Shown in pieces: positions 1-11,569 of a DNA stretch of 64,000 bases. This DNA is from Rhizophagus irregularis. Taxonomy: Eukaryota > Glomeromycota > Glomeromycetes > Glomerales > Glomeraceae. The stretch lies in the NCBI RefSeq assembly GCF_026210795.1, contig NC_089435.1, positions 2,108,001-2,172,000 of the forward strand. The letters are read 5' to 3'. The number at the start of each line of letters is the position of its first letter. The first letter of the stretch is position 1. The notes under the pieces were generated by a model. It was not told the origin of the DNA and ran no database searches. It saw only the letters and a list, made by a program, of their open reading frames with translations. The position numbers and the translations under genes were made by a program.

Positions 1-371
1 TCATTCAAAGAAATTTTTCCACTATAAATATATCTAAAAATAAAAAAAAAAAATTATAAATTTTAAATACTTTTATTTTTTATATTTTAAAATTTTAATT
101 CTTATCTTACATACCTTAATATTACTTGAAAAATTTCTGGTAAAATATTTGGTAATTTTATATGAACCAAAGTTTCATCATTTTTCTTTCTATTTGTTGT
201 CAAAATTCTTCGTAAATAAGTAGACCGATAATGTAAGATAACCATATGAGCACGGAATATCTTTATATAAGGGTCATTACCAACTTCAATGGTAACATCA
301 TAATATTCTTCATCATTTAAACTTTCAAGTAAATTTTGTGATAATTTTGGTAAAAGTTTATTTTCATCCAT
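1..371 (-). CDS. BTB-TLDc protein, 5' part only (gene cut by window edge)
   Basis: Exon 1 is 115-371. It starts at an ATG and ends in a codon split by a GTATGT donor; the intron is 34-114; exon 2 starts at 33 (acceptor TTTAG) and runs off the left edge. Exon 1 encodes the N-terminal half of a BTB/POZ fold, with the signature YYDVTIEVGNDPYIKIFRAH and YLRRIL, and exon 2 resumes with YIYSGKISL, as in the complete paralogs of this window. BTB domains dimerise and often recruit Cullin-3. TLDc domains are linked to oxidative-stress resistance and V-ATPase binding in animals. The fungal role is unknown. The rest of the gene (BACK-like region and TLDc) is inferred from the paralogs, especially the one at 34.2-35.7 kb, which also shares the upstream flank. 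Confidence 0.85.
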
Positions 372-430
372 GATTTTAAAAATTTAAAAGAAAAAGAAAT
401 TAAATTATTTAATTTTTGTGAACGATTGAC

Positions 431-460
431 TTATATATTTGCTGCTGCAGCTTGTTGATC
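431..460 (-). promoter_or_regulatory. BTB-TLDc core promoter (TATA plus GATCAACAA element)
   Basis: Read on the minus strand, GATCAACAAGCTGCAG (445-460) is followed by an AATATATAA TATA-like box (about 431-439) some 60 nt upstream of the ATG at 371. The same arrangement occurs upstream of all five BTB-TLDc genes in the window. Transcription is inferred. Confidence 0.55.
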
Positions 461-1027
461 CAGAACATCCTAATATTTTTGTGTCACTTGCGAATCATTA
501 CGGTAATGCGACACAAAGTGGTATAATTGAAATTAAAATTGGCTTTGTACTGTAGCTCGGACAAGTGTTACGAAGTCGCAGTAACTGGGATTCATTTATC
601 ATTGACAGCTTTTTTTTATTGTATTATTTTAGTTAGATTAGAATAGATGATTAAGTAATTCAAATGGCGCAAGACAAATCGATGTACAAGTCGATCCATG
701 GTTAAGTGGTGTTTATTTTTTTATTTTATTTATTTTTTTTTTGTAGTAAAACGAATTACTTTATTATTTATATGATAAAGAACATGAAAATTCTTCCAGA
801 AAATCGATAAATTTATCATAAATAAAAACTCACTACGTATGGTAATTATGATTAGCATGATGTCTAGACATTATGCCGGTTGATGTCTTTAATTACATTC
901 TCCTTCAATACCACGCTTTCGTCACATCCTTTTCTTCAATAAGTATCAGACGAACCAAGAATATCTTCACCCGATAGATAAATTCTTCAATAGGACCTGG
1001 ATCTTGATGGTATCTAATGAAATAAAA

Positions 1028-1290
1028 GGGAGAGGTTATCTTATGATCACTCAGATAAATAAGTTATTGAATTGCTAGGCTGATATCAGAACGCTCATCC
1101 ACGCTTACTCAGGCACATATACCAGATTTCATCTAAACTCACAAAGAATCCCGACAAATAAGCAAAAGCATATTTGGAAAACCTTAGACATATACATACG
1201 TGAGCAGACCCATGAACTAAATCGTAAAAAAACCTTCATTGCAATTAAAGCTCAAACTTTTTAAATTTAAACACAATAACTCACCAAATG
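1028..1290. repeat. 262-bp repeat block, copy A
   Basis: This is one of three nearly identical blocks, here and at 1448-1710 and 36261-36521. The core includes GGCTGATATCAGAACGCTCA, CCACGCTTACTCAGGCACAT and GAGCAGACCCATGAACTAAA. No open frame, terminal inverted repeat or clear Pol III box was recognised. Copy A differs from B and C mainly near its end. Confidence 0.85.
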
Positions 1291-1447
1291 TATTAAATGT
1301 GATAATAAATTCCTATTGATTTTGTTATAGATTTCTTGTGTAAGGAGAACCTTGGACTTGATGATAAAAATAATATTAAATTAATATATCAATAGAATTG
1401 ATAAATACGGAAAAACTGGATCTTGATGATAATAATCTAGAAATAAA

Positions 1448-1710
1448 GAGAAAGGTTATCCTATGATCACTCAGATAAATGAGTTATTGAATTACTAGGC
1501 TGATATCAGAACGCTCATCCACGCTTACTCAGGCACATATACCAGATTTCATCTAAACTCACAAAGAATCCCGACAAATAAGCAAAAGCATATTTGGAAA
1601 ACCTTAGACATATACGTGTGTGAGCAGACCCATGAACTAAACCGTAAAAAAGCCTTCATTGCAATTAAAGCCCAACCTCCAAATTTGAACACAAAATAAC
1701 TCACCAAATG
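1448..1710. repeat. 262-bp repeat block, copy B
   Basis: This is a tandem neighbour of copy A with a start-to-start distance of about 420 bp. The unit includes a spacer containing AGATTTCTTGTGTAAGGAGA, which recurs after copy B near 1780, so roughly 2.2 units of a 420-bp tandem repeat are present. By eye it is closer to the copy at 36.3 kb than to its own neighbour. Confidence 0.85.
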
Positions 1711-2319
1711 CATGATAAATAAATTTCTTTTGATATTGTTAAAAATGAGATGGTCATGCTGGCAGAACTTAATAGATTTCTTGTGTAAGGAGACCTGGAT
1801 CTTAATGATGATGGTTTAGAGAGATTTGTTATCCTATAATCAGATTCTGATAATCAAATGGTATTGTTAATCGAAAACCAAAGTAACTTTTGGCTTGAAG
1901 ATATCTTAGGAGTACGATGTTAAAATCGGTTTTGATTTTTCGCGATATAAATGTAGATAAAGCTTGTGCGTGATATTTTCATTAAATAATATTGAAGGAA
2001 ATAATATTGAAGGAAATAAAACCTTTTATATATTTTTTTGTTGTACAAACTATTATGTAATATTGAGCACAAAATGTACAAAAAGTTAAATTGCAATGAC
2101 TCATATACTTTATTTATAATAGTTACATAGACTGATACAAGTTTACTCACAATAAATAAAATTCACATTTATTTTTTAATATTAATTCAACATGTGCATA
2201 TTATTCAAAATACAGGACGAATCCGATTCAGTTAATGAAAATTTGATCAAAAATCGAAAAGTTGTTTTCTTATTAATTATTTTTCTTTATCAGCCTATCG
2301 GAATGATACAATCGACCGC

Positions 2320-2640
2320 AGAATATTTTTTTAATTTTTCCTTTTCGGTATTTTTTTCTAAAATTTTTTTTCGAGGTTTTCTTTTTTTATCTCCTTTTTT
2401 TTTTGAAAAGAAATTTTTTTTTTGGTTTGGCTTTTTTTTCCAAACTGAAAAATTTTTATTTTAAATTTTTTTTTTCGAAATTTTTTTTTTTTTTGTTTTT
2501 TTTCGAAAAATTTTTTTTAACCTTTTCTTTTTTTGGTTTGGTCATTTTTTTTCAAACTAAAAAAAAATTTTTTCCCTTTTCTTTTTTCGGTCTGGTTTTT
2601 TTTAAACCGAAAATTTATTTTTTTTCCATTCTTTTACCAT
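2320..2640. repeat. T-rich imperfect tandem repeat
   Basis: This is a polypyrimidine tract in which GGTTTGG-type and CAAACT/AAACCG-type words alternate with long T and A runs, giving about three degenerate 55-60 bp units. Open frames across it encode only Phe-rich low-complexity peptides and are not considered genes. The rest of 2170-3420 is plain AT-rich sequence in which I see nothing. Confidence 0.6.
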
Positions 2641-3420
2641 TTAGGTTTGGATCAGTGATCGGATCGATGCTACGACTTACTCATAGTATCAAAACTATCA
2701 TACCAAAAATATTGTATATGTCAAAATATTTATTTATATGGAATGTAAATATCATAAATTGTAAATAACATTGTATTTAAATTGTATTTATAATTTATAT
2801 CATTTCAATATCGTTGAAATATTAACTAATTCTTATCTTTTTTATCTTCATATACTAACGATATAATTCAAAATTATAAATAAATAAATAAAAAACCTTA
2901 AATTAATATTATATAAAATCTAATATACCCAAATATAGATCAGAAAATTTTATTTTTATTATTATATTATTAATCTTGTTACGTTGTATTAAAAAAATAA
3001 TAAATTAAATGTTTTTTTTATAATCTTGTTTATTATTTATCACGTTGTTTATTTAAAATAAATTCAATTGAAAATGAACTAAAGAAATTTGACTTTAGTT
3101 GTTTATATTGAATTATAAGTATGATTTAAAAATACAAGTTAATAGTCTATTAAATAATTTTTGTTTGTTAAATTATTTAAATTATTTGAATACGATATTC
3201 ACTAAGTTTAATTACCAAATTTTGTTAAACACAAATTGTGAAAAAAATAAATAAATAAAAGTATACTAAGCATAGTAAGAAAAAAAAATAGAAAGTAGAA
3301 ACATATTATATCAGAAATGCGTTTACGCGAAATTATATCAATATATTTTCCTTTTTTGGTCATGAGGCGTCAAATATTACGCCTAAAGGTTACAAATTTA
3401 TGTGGGCACAACATGAAGTT

Positions 3421-3430
3421 TGATCAACAA
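3421..3430 (+). promoter_or_regulatory. GATCAACAA element upstream of the kinase
   Basis: TGATCAACAA lies about 80 nt upstream of the kinase ATG at 3512, in the same orientation relative to the gene and at a similar distance as the motif in the BTB-TLDc promoters. No convincing TATA box was identified between the two. The element is inferred from positional recurrence. Confidence 0.35.
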
Positions 3431-3511
3431 TTTGCATTTTATTAATTTATTACGGTTTGAATGAACGAACTTAAAATAATTCTTTCTTTTCCTTAATTTA
3501 TAAATTACATT

Positions 3512-5812
3512 ATGTCCACTCTTCGATATGAATTAATTACTGCAACAGTTAATAGAGCAATAACATTTACAGATAGTAATATTTACAATGATATACACAA
3601 ACGATTTGAATTTCAAAAACAAACAGTCCTTGCTGATAAAATTCTTACAAATGATGAAAAAACTGAAGCAATAAGAAAATTAACTAAAACTCATGATCGA
3701 GATAAAGTTATTTTTAATGAAGGAACAAGAAGAATTTGTGAAAATTGTAACCAAGAATGTTTAGCCATATTATATTGTGAATATTGTATCCGAAATTATT
3801 TGAAAGAAAATTTTTCAAATTGGACATCTGGGAATGATGATATTGACAATTTAATACAGAAATGTCAAATGGAATCACTTAATCCACAAATGATAGTTGA
3901 ATGGATCCCATATAATAATTTGAAAAATATTAATTATTTGACAAAAGGTGGATTCTCTGAAATCTATACAGCGGGTTGGATTAATGGATATTATGCAGAA
4001 TGGGATTCTGAAAAAAAAACAATTAAAAGAGTTAAAAGATCTGGAAGGCAAAATATAGTAATAAAAGTAGCACTTAAAACGTTAGAAAATGTTGAAGGTG
4101 CAAATCAAAGTTGGATTGAAGAGGTTTGTATAATTTTATTTGAAATCTATTTATAAAAATCTTGTTTTTGTATTAACAATAGCATTGTTGTCATTTAGGC
4201 TAAATCACATTTAACTATAAGTAATAAATGGTCAGGTGTTGCTCGATGTTATGGTTTAACACAAAATCCATCAAATGGATATTATATGCTTGTAATGATG
4301 AGAATGGATATAGATTTAAGAAATTATTTACAACAAAATCATAATCAACTTACATGGAAAGATAGAATGAAAATTATTTATAAAATATCTCATGCACTTT
4401 ATTATATTCATAAAGAGAAATCAATTCATAGAGATTTACATTCTGGAAATATATTATATTCACAATTTAATGATAAGTGGTATATTAGTGATCTTGGATT
4501 TTGTGGACCTGCTGATAAATCTTCAACAGGTATATATGGAAATCTTCCTTACATAGCACCCGAAGTTATTGTTGGAAGAGAATATACTTTTGCATCTGAT
4601 ATTTATAGTATTGCAATTCTTATGTGGGAAATTTCATCTGGACAAACACCATTTATAAATTATGAACATGAAAATGATATTGTAATGAATGTTATTAACG
4701 GTATAAGACCAAAAATTGTGCCAGGAACTCCATTAGAATATAAAAATTTAATGAAAGAATGTTGGGATGCTGATCCATTAAAAAGACCTGACGCTGCCGC
4801 ACTTCGTAATAAAATGAAAAGAATTAATTTAGATTATCAAAATATGTCAGATGAATTATTCAAATCAGAAATAGATAATTTAGAAATGAATAAAGTAGAA
4901 GAAAATAATACAAGTAGCAGATTATTAACAAGTAAAATTCACAACTTTGAAAATCTACCTGAACCAAGAAATGCAACAGAAGGTATAAGTGTATAATATT
5001 TATTAATGAATGTATTTATTTTAAAATACATTATTAATGTTATCTTTTATTATAATAGAAGAACAAGAAGGTATAACCGTATAAATAATAATTTCTACCA
5101 TTTTATTTGGTTTACTATAATAATTTACTTTATTTTCACTACTAACAGCGTTTCATAGTAAATTGTATGATTTTAACATTCCTAACAATAGTAAGTATTT
5201 ATTAACATTACAGCGTTGAATTATCATATAATAATGTTTAATAATTGATATTTATTTTAGTTAACGATTTTAATAAATCAAATGAGCAGGATAGTTCAAA
5301 AGTAGTTACTATTTTTGAAGGTAATGTATTTTAATTATTGTCAAATCAAGATTGATTTATATATTAAATCAATATCTTAAATTTTAGATAGTAATAAAAT
5401 CTTATCTAAATTATTTAAAAATTTGCAAATAAATTCAAATGGTAAGAATAGTAATAAAGTACTAACAAATAGAATTCATTATTATATCAATTTCATTTAT
5501 TTATTAAACGCGACTTTTATTTAAATTTAGATGATGAAAAAGAAATAACTCGACAACAAATAAAAGGGCAAAGTATTAATGTCGATGGTAGGTGAAAATT
5601 TTATATAATAACAAATAATCCTTATACTATTTTAAGTATATTTATTTTCTTATAGATGATGACGAAATATATAATAATCCAAATTTTCATTCAAAAGAAC
5701 AAGATGAACTGGAAATTCCTGATGGTAAGTTCTTAAATAAATAGGATTTCTTTTTAAAGCAACTTAATTAATTTACTAATTTGTTAATTTTTTACCTTTA
5801 GATGGATTTTAA
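3512..5812 (+). CDS. Tyrosine-kinase-like (TKL) protein kinase with mini-exon tail
   Basis: Proposed exons are 3512-4123, 4199-4982, 5059-5070, 5149-5190, 5261-5320, 5388-5441, 5531-5587, 5656-5724 and 5802-5812, giving an open 567-codon model (566 aa). An N-terminal Cys cluster (CENCNQEC...CEYC, residues 76-92) may bind zinc. The kinase domain spans about residues 140-425. It has a GGFSEIY glycine loop (146-152), ALK lysine 189, an alpha-C Glu near 203-204 at the exon junction, HRDLHSGN (281-288), DLG in place of DFG (302-304) and APE (324-326), so catalysis looks possible. It presumably phosphorylates Ser/Thr or Tyr in signalling; substrates are unknown. The tail after about residue 465 is acidic and N/K-rich and has no recognised domain. 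Every tail intron is phase 1. If the intron at 4983 is retained, translation stops at 4994-4996, giving a shorter isoform. The kinase part is secure; the tail exons are inferred from splice sites and frame. Confidence 0.85.
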
Positions 5813-6638
5813 ATTGGACTTTATAAATCAAACCAATATTATATTATATTCCAAATTTTTATCATTTATTTATACTTTATTTTAAGTTATTTAAACACTA
5901 AGATTAGAGTAGTTAAAATGTTTTACAAGATTCTTAGTTTGTAATTTAAATAATTATATAACAAAGTTATTAAATTATTAAATGTATAAATTATCAATAA
6001 AAAATTTATGTGAAATATTGTTGATTCCTTTTAGTAATATAATAAAAATTTTTAACCGTTACAATAATTATTCGAATTTAGGCGAAAATAATAATATTAT
6101 GAAAATAAATTTTACATCATTGAATAATATATAATCCTTTTTTCAATCCAAAAACTATCCGTCAGATGATCTTTATCGTTATTTATTCTTATCTAACTTT
6201 ATATCTTATATATAAAAAAAATGACAGATCGAGCATGAGATTCAGATAATAATCTCTAAAACAGCAACATTTCAATTTTCCATATGATAAACTTATTTCA
6301 ACTATTCATAAGATTATTAGAATTTTAATCTAATGTGTTTGGAAAATATTTTATTGTTTAAAACATTATAACAATTATTTATAGAAAATTTTTAATCATT
6401 TATGTTTTTGGCCTAAATGGTATGGGTTGAATGTAAATTTCTGGCTAAATCAGGAATTTTGTAAAGTAAACAAGTTAGTATTCATTTCTAAGTAAGGTGA
6501 TCAATTATTTTTTATAAAGCCTATTTAATAGTTTAATACATTTCAATCAATTTATATAAATATGTTGAATACGATAATAAAACGAATAGTAAACAATAAA
6601 AAGAAAAAAAATTAATATCTACTATTGCAAAATTGGTT
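5813..6638. other. Intergenic, nothing recognised
   Basis: This is AT-rich sequence between the kinase stop and the convergent BTB-TLDc stop. No open frame, repeat or structured element could be supported. Confidence 0.5.
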
Positions 6639-8121
6639 TTAATTTAGAATTTGAAATACTTCATATTCTTTCGCATAAAAATCATCATTAGTTTTTCTGA
6701 TTTGCTTTTCGTAATAACAATTAACACAAAAACCATAGTCACTAATTAAAGTAAGGTCATCCCCAAATATTGGACCACTATCATGATAGTTGTATATGGC
6801 ATATTCTTCATTTTCCACGCGACTTACAATATGACTTTCAATATCATCACTATTCTTAAAAGAAAATATAAAACTATCGTTAGTAGTGCCATATTTACCA
6901 TAATCATCAGATTTCCATTCAATTGGATTATATCCCCCAAGAATTTCAGTACTATCTTTCACTTTAACAATTGTTATAGTATTAGGCTGATTATCACAGA
7001 TTTCATGAAATTTTTCAGCTGTAAATCCATCACGAGATCCACGAAATAACAATTGGAATTTGTACGCAGTTTCTATCTCATCCGTAATTTCTAATCTATC
7101 GATCCATTTCGAGATTAATTCAGCATGTTGAGTTGTAATGATTTTGGAATCAATATTATTTTTCTTAGTAGTAATACGAGATTTTGATTGTTTAATTGAT
7201 TGGTTGTTAGAATCCAAAAAATATTTTAATAAATCTTTATATAATTCTTTTGGCAAAACTTTTTTATAAGGTAATATTTCTTTTGAAAATTCATCAGAAG
7301 TTAAATTATAGAATCTAATAAATGGAATACAATTATGTAAACTATTTTTCAAAGTATTAAAATCTTCTTTTGAAAAATTTGCGGGATCCGAAGAAAGTTC
7401 TGGGTTTTGAGCAAGTCCCCATTTAACCATATGTTTCCATACTTGAACTTCGTCCATTTGAAGATTATCACTTTGAATAATTGTGATCAAAAGTTTTTCT
7501 GGAATTGAAGCAAAATTTAAAGATTCGAATATCTTATCTGGCTCTTCGGAGGTTAAATTAGTACAAAAATTTTGAAGTTCCAAGAAAGAATCGTTCTCAA
7601 AGCATGTTTGATATATCAAATTAAAATTTTGTTCCATCCAATTTGCCTTAGTTTTAATCAAGAAGGATTGTATATAAGTGATTAATTCTTGAAGACCAAG
7701 TTCACTTCCGGCAATCAAGATTTTAATTATATCCGAAGTATCATATTCCTCCAAGTTAATTCTTCCACTATAAATATATCTAAAAAATAAAAAAGCGTAA
7801 ATTTAAATATGTTGTTATACAGTATATTCATTTAATTTAATTTTAATTTAATTTTAATTATTACCTTAAGATTATTTGAAAAATTTCTGGTAAAATATTT
7901 GGTAATTTTATATGAACCAAAGTCCCATCATTATTCTTTTTATTTGTTGATAACATTCTTCGTAGATACGTGGAACGATAATGTAAGATAACCATATGAG
8001 CACGAAATATCTTTATATAAGGATCATTACCAACTTCAATAGTAACATCATAATATTCTTCATCATTTAAAATTTCAAGTAAATTTTGAAATAATTTTGG
8101 TAAAAGATTATTATCATCCAT
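6639..8121 (-). CDS. BTB-TLDc protein (subtype A)
   Basis: Exon 1 is 7865-8121 (257 nt), the intron is 7780-7864, and exon 2 is 6639-7779. The spliced frame is 466 codons (465 aa). The BTB/POZ domain lies at about residues 20-125 (YYDVTIEVGNDPYIKIFRAH, YLRRML, YIYSGRINLEE) and spans the intron. A helical BACK-like region follows at about 130-260 and includes NLQMDEVQVWKHMVKWGLAQ. The TLDc domain occupies about 300-465, with LLFRGSRDGFTAEKFHEICD, EILGGYNP, SFIFSF and a terminal YEVFQIL. These proteins are predicted soluble adaptors; Cullin-3 binding is typical of BTB-BACK proteins but is not shown here. The segment between FGDDLTL and YEKQIRK differs strongly from the paralogs. The long second exon is continuous and free of stops. 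Confidence 0.92.
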
Positions 8122-8200
8122 AATTTAGTTTTAAAAAAGAAATGAAAAGAAAAGAAATGAAAAAGAAAATGATCGACAATTTTGTCGGTTAAACCTTATA

Positions 8201-8231
8201 TACTTTAAATTGCCGCTGCAGCTTGTTGATC
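8201..8231 (-). promoter_or_regulatory. BTB-TLDc core promoter (TATA plus GATCAACAA element)
   Basis: On the minus strand GATCAACAAGCTGCAG (about 8216-8231) precedes an AT-rich TATA-like stretch, roughly 95 nt upstream of the ATG at 8121. The 16-nt element is identical to that of the genes at 0.4 and 35.7 kb. Confidence 0.5.
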
Positions 8232-8783
8232 CGAGACTCCTATCATGACTATCATGACATAATGGATAATGGTGTTTATCGGGAGCAATTGGCAATATGG
8301 ATGTCTAAAATAATTTTTCTAAATTTTATTCATTTTTTTAGATGGATTTTAATATTTTTTTGATAAATTATATAAATTATCTAGAAGCAATTTATCATAG
8401 CAGCATTGCACAATTACGTTCAATTTTGATGTCGATGCACAATTTTAATACATTCTAATGCTCACAATTCATTCACAAATGTACAATTCATATTAGAAAC
8501 CAAACTTAAATAAAATATGAAATACATAATTTGATAATTTCTTTTTGATAGGATCAATTTACCATTTATTGATAGCGTATTTGATAATTTTTTTAATACT
8601 GTATTATCCATTATTATCCATTTGATAGCTTTTTGATAGCTGAAGAACCATATGAAATAACAATACTACATATCTTTAAAACTCTTTTTTATATAATATT
8701 ATTCGGATCCTGAACAATCAAAAAATATGAATAGTATCTGATATTATAATTTCCATCACCACTCTATTATTGAAAATGTTACA

Positions 8784-8800
8784 CCGCACAAATTGTGCGG
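8784..8800. repeat. 17-bp palindrome
   Basis: CCGCACAAATTGTGCGG is a perfect 8-bp inverted repeat around a single A and is GC-rich against a very AT-rich background. It could be a protein-binding site or the core of a decayed foldback element. The rest of 8232-8980 shows nothing else. Confidence 0.5.
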
Positions 8801-8979
8801 AAATTACCATTATATAATTTGAAACAATAGTTAAAATGTTGATACACTAGTATTTCCCCCATTTTTCTCTCTATATGTCATATTCAAAAATATGGTGTAG
8901 TTTAGCAATTCCATTATTATATGGGAAAATCCATTTTCAAACAAAATTATAATTTATTTACGTAATTTAAATGGTGCGT

Positions 8980-9490
8980 GATCTAGAAGCAAAATTAAAT
9001 GAATACAAAAAAGGAAGGAGAATTGCATGGGTTACCATAAAACCGTCTAATACAATAGAATGTTCCTTCGCTAACGCTTCGGATAATGAATGTTCCTTTT
9101 ATGAAATTAGAATTGATATGTGTGAGAATTAGTTAAGAGGAAAGTGAAAATTCGAAAAACTTTTTTTTTTTGAATTTAAGTAATATAATGTTTGCAAATA
9201 TCGAATCTAATCAAATATGTGGCTTATCATATAAACTATTTATATTGACAAATGAAATATGAATTATGCAAAAAAAAAATATAACACACTAGGATATGCA
9301 AACTATTTACCACTTTGTATTATATATAGTATTATCGTTGTAATAATTTCATAAATTTTGAATGTGTTGTATTAACTAATTTTTCAGAACATTCTTTATT
9401 ATAGAAGTTTTAGAAACCCACATAGAAGGATACGTCCACGAATAGATGATTGCCCACAAGCACAATTGGATTATACTAATATAATGATGT
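8980..9490. repeat. Duplicated BTB 3' flank without its gene
   Basis: This stretch is homologous to 38330-38830, which lies just downstream of the BTB-TLDc gene at 39.2 kb. Shared words include GGGTTACCATAAAA, CTCCTTCGCTAACGC (TTCCTTCGCTAACGC here), GTGTGAGAATTAGTTAAGAG and GAAGGATACGTCCACGAATA. The last word also lies about 440-460 bp downstream of the stop in the gene at 47.9 kb. A minus-strand BTB gene would be expected to end near 9.85 kb, but that place holds tandem repeats. Confidence 0.75.
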
Positions 9491-9904
9491 ATTATTCGAA
9501 GTTATTGAAAGATCACTAATTAAAAAAGCATACTATTCAACATCTACAAACATGATGGAGTCAAAGATGAAGAAGTTTAAAAATGAATATACACTTGGTT
9601 AAAAACTCACATCTAAATTTAGATAAAATACAATACAAACGAATTTTTGATTGTGAGGTTTATTATAATAAAAGACTTATCCAAGCAATTTATCGGAATT
9701 GTCCAAATCTTAGTGAAAGGTTATTGATTTAATGTCAAAATTTAAATGTTAAAATTTGATTAATTTTTGAGAATAAAGTGTCTATTCAATATAGGAGTTT
9801 ATTTGAAGTATTAATTAGATCCTTACCAATAAATTTTTGATCAAAATTATGGACCTAAGTTTGAAACATTAAAATCATTTTTTGATAACTGGAAAGTTAG
9901 ACAT

Positions 9905-11045
9905 CCTGTGTTATTGAAAAAATGTCAAAAAAACGTTAAATAACATTTTTTTATTATAGTTAATCTAAAAAATGTCAAAATAAAGTTTTTTTACTATAGT
10001 TAATTGAAGCAATACATTTTTTAATTATAGTTAATTAAAAAAAATGTCAAAACAATGTTTTTAATAGTTAATTGAAAAAACGTCCAAATAACTTTTTTTA
10101 CTGTAGTTAATTGAAAAATTATCAAAATAACATATTTTTATTTTAAAAAAATTAAACTAATGTTAATTCGTAATTCGCGTAACAATCGGAGCACTTTCGC
10201 AAATCTGCGTTTTGATGCCATTTCGTACATAGGTAAATCGGTCAATTTTTAACCAAACAGGCTAAAATTTTTACTGATAAAACTTGGACATTAGATCTAT
10301 ATTATCCAAGCATTAATTATAACAGTTACTAAGTTTAAATAATTGCTAGAAGTTGTTGATTAACAAAATTTTTAGTAAAAATGCTTTGCAATTTTTTATT
10401 AATAAAAGTGTGAAACAGGCTCAAAATTTACATTTATATACATTTTGATATATTATTATTGGATTTTTTAAAAAAAAGTTAAGGTAAAAAAATAAAATTA
10501 TTCTTATTTTAAGATTAACAGTTTATTTTTTGTAAATTTTCCCAATTGACAACTTTTAAGAATTATTTACGAAATTATAAGTTTTACAATAATTACAATT
10601 AATACTTGAAAAAATAGACTCAATGTCAGAGTTTTCTCAGTAAAAATTTCAGCCAAATCGGTTAAAATTGACCGATTTACCTATGTAAGAGACGCAGATT
10701 TCAATGGTGCTCCGATTGTTACACGAATTACGAATTAACTTTTTTTTTACTACAGCTAATTCAAAAAAAATGTTAAAATAACGTCAAATAACCATTTTTC
10801 ATTATAGTTTATTTAAAAAAAATGTTAAATAACATTTTTTTTATTATGGCTAATTTAATAAATGTTAAAATAATGTCAAATAACGTTTTTTTATTATAGT
10901 TAATTTAAAAAAATGTCAAAAAAAGTCAAAATAACATTATTTATTATAGTTAATTGAAAAACATTAAAATAACATTTTTATTATAATTTAAAAAAACATT
11001 AACATTAGAAAATGTTTTTTATAATAATTAATTAAAAAAATGTGA
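9905..11045. repeat. AT-rich minisatellite (about 40-45 bp unit), split by a foldback element
   Basis: Repeated words are TATAGTTAATT, AAAAATGTCAAA and AATAACGTTTTTTT, at 9905-10158 and again at 10741-11045. The two halves flank the inverted-repeat element at 10159-10740. Copies are degenerate and non-coding. Confidence 0.7.
10159..10740. mobile_element. Foldback/MITE-like element with very long inverted repeats
   Basis: The left end GTTAATTCGTAATTCG pairs with the right end CGAATTACGAATTAAC. The arms then remain recognisably complementary almost to the centre: GTAACAATCGGAGCAC at left matches GTGCTCCGATTGTTAC at right, and TAGGTAAATCGGTCAATTTT matches AAAATTGACCGATTTACCTA. Arms are about 280 nt. 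No transposase frame is present. A target duplication could not be fixed because the surrounding minisatellite contains GTTAATT-like words. Confidence 0.75.
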
Positions 11046-11219
11046 CCTGATTAACTCATATTTTTACATTTTGTAGTTTTAACCAATTAATGTTTGATAT
11101 ATTGATATATGAGTTACATTTACTATATAAAATATATATACTATATTAAATAAACCAATTACTATACTGTACATACTATATACACACTATATATGCTATA
11201 TTGATTATATTATAAACTA

Positions 11220-11260
11220 GAACTGTACCACTATGGCCGCCTGGCGGCGGCCTTCAAAAT
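11220..11260. other. GC-rich imperfect hairpin
   Basis: The stretch around 11233-11253 contains GGCCGCCTGGCGGCGGCC, which folds back on itself and stands out in AT-rich DNA. Function is unknown. Confidence 0.35.
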
Positions 11261-11371
11261 AAAATTAGGTGTAACATGAGCATAAATGCATAGTCAAATA
11301 AACACTTTTTTTAAAGAATCCCTAATTGCTTTATTATACTTATATGATAACTGATAACATGATAATCTAGG

Positions 11372-11500
11372 TTTGTTTATGAAATAGGAAGCGGTTGTGA
11401 TGCTATTTGTTCCAAGCGAGAATATTCTTTAATCACATTTGGATCTACTTTGAATGCATCTCTATTTAAATTCATTGTTTGAATTTGATCCCATTTAGGA
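11372..11500 (-). pseudogene. Orphan 3' exon-like fragment
   Basis: The minus strand reads an open stretch starting after an AG (GAATCAG) and encoding CPKWDQIQTMNLNRDAFKVD and onward for about 41 residues to a stop near 11372. Its composition is protein-like, unlike the surrounding repeats. No partner exons could be joined with confidence; the gene at 12.2-13.2 kb already has its own stop. It may be a relic or the last exon of an undetected gene. Confidence 0.35.
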
Positions 11501-11569
11501 CATCTGATTCAGTTTTATTGATTTAATGTTAGTAATAAATTATTAAAAAAATTATTAGTAATCAAATTA

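Larger units (their letters stand above)
373..2170. repeat. Segmental duplication, copy 1 (upstream flank of BTB gene 1)
   Basis: This stretch has no gene I can support. It is homologous to 35714-36790, upstream of the BTB gene at 34.2 kb. Shared blocks include the sequence around GGTAATGCGACACAAAGTGG (about 500), the 262-bp block described separately, and a block around 1990-2110 ending in GCAATGACTCATATA. Copy 1 carries two full 262-bp blocks where copy 2 carries one. Copy 2 carries a MITE-like insertion that is absent here. Confidence 0.8.

Noticed and set aside
2192-2768. Two overlapping Phe-rich open frames
   Set aside because: They translate only a T-rich tandem repeat; composition and lack of motifs argue against genes.
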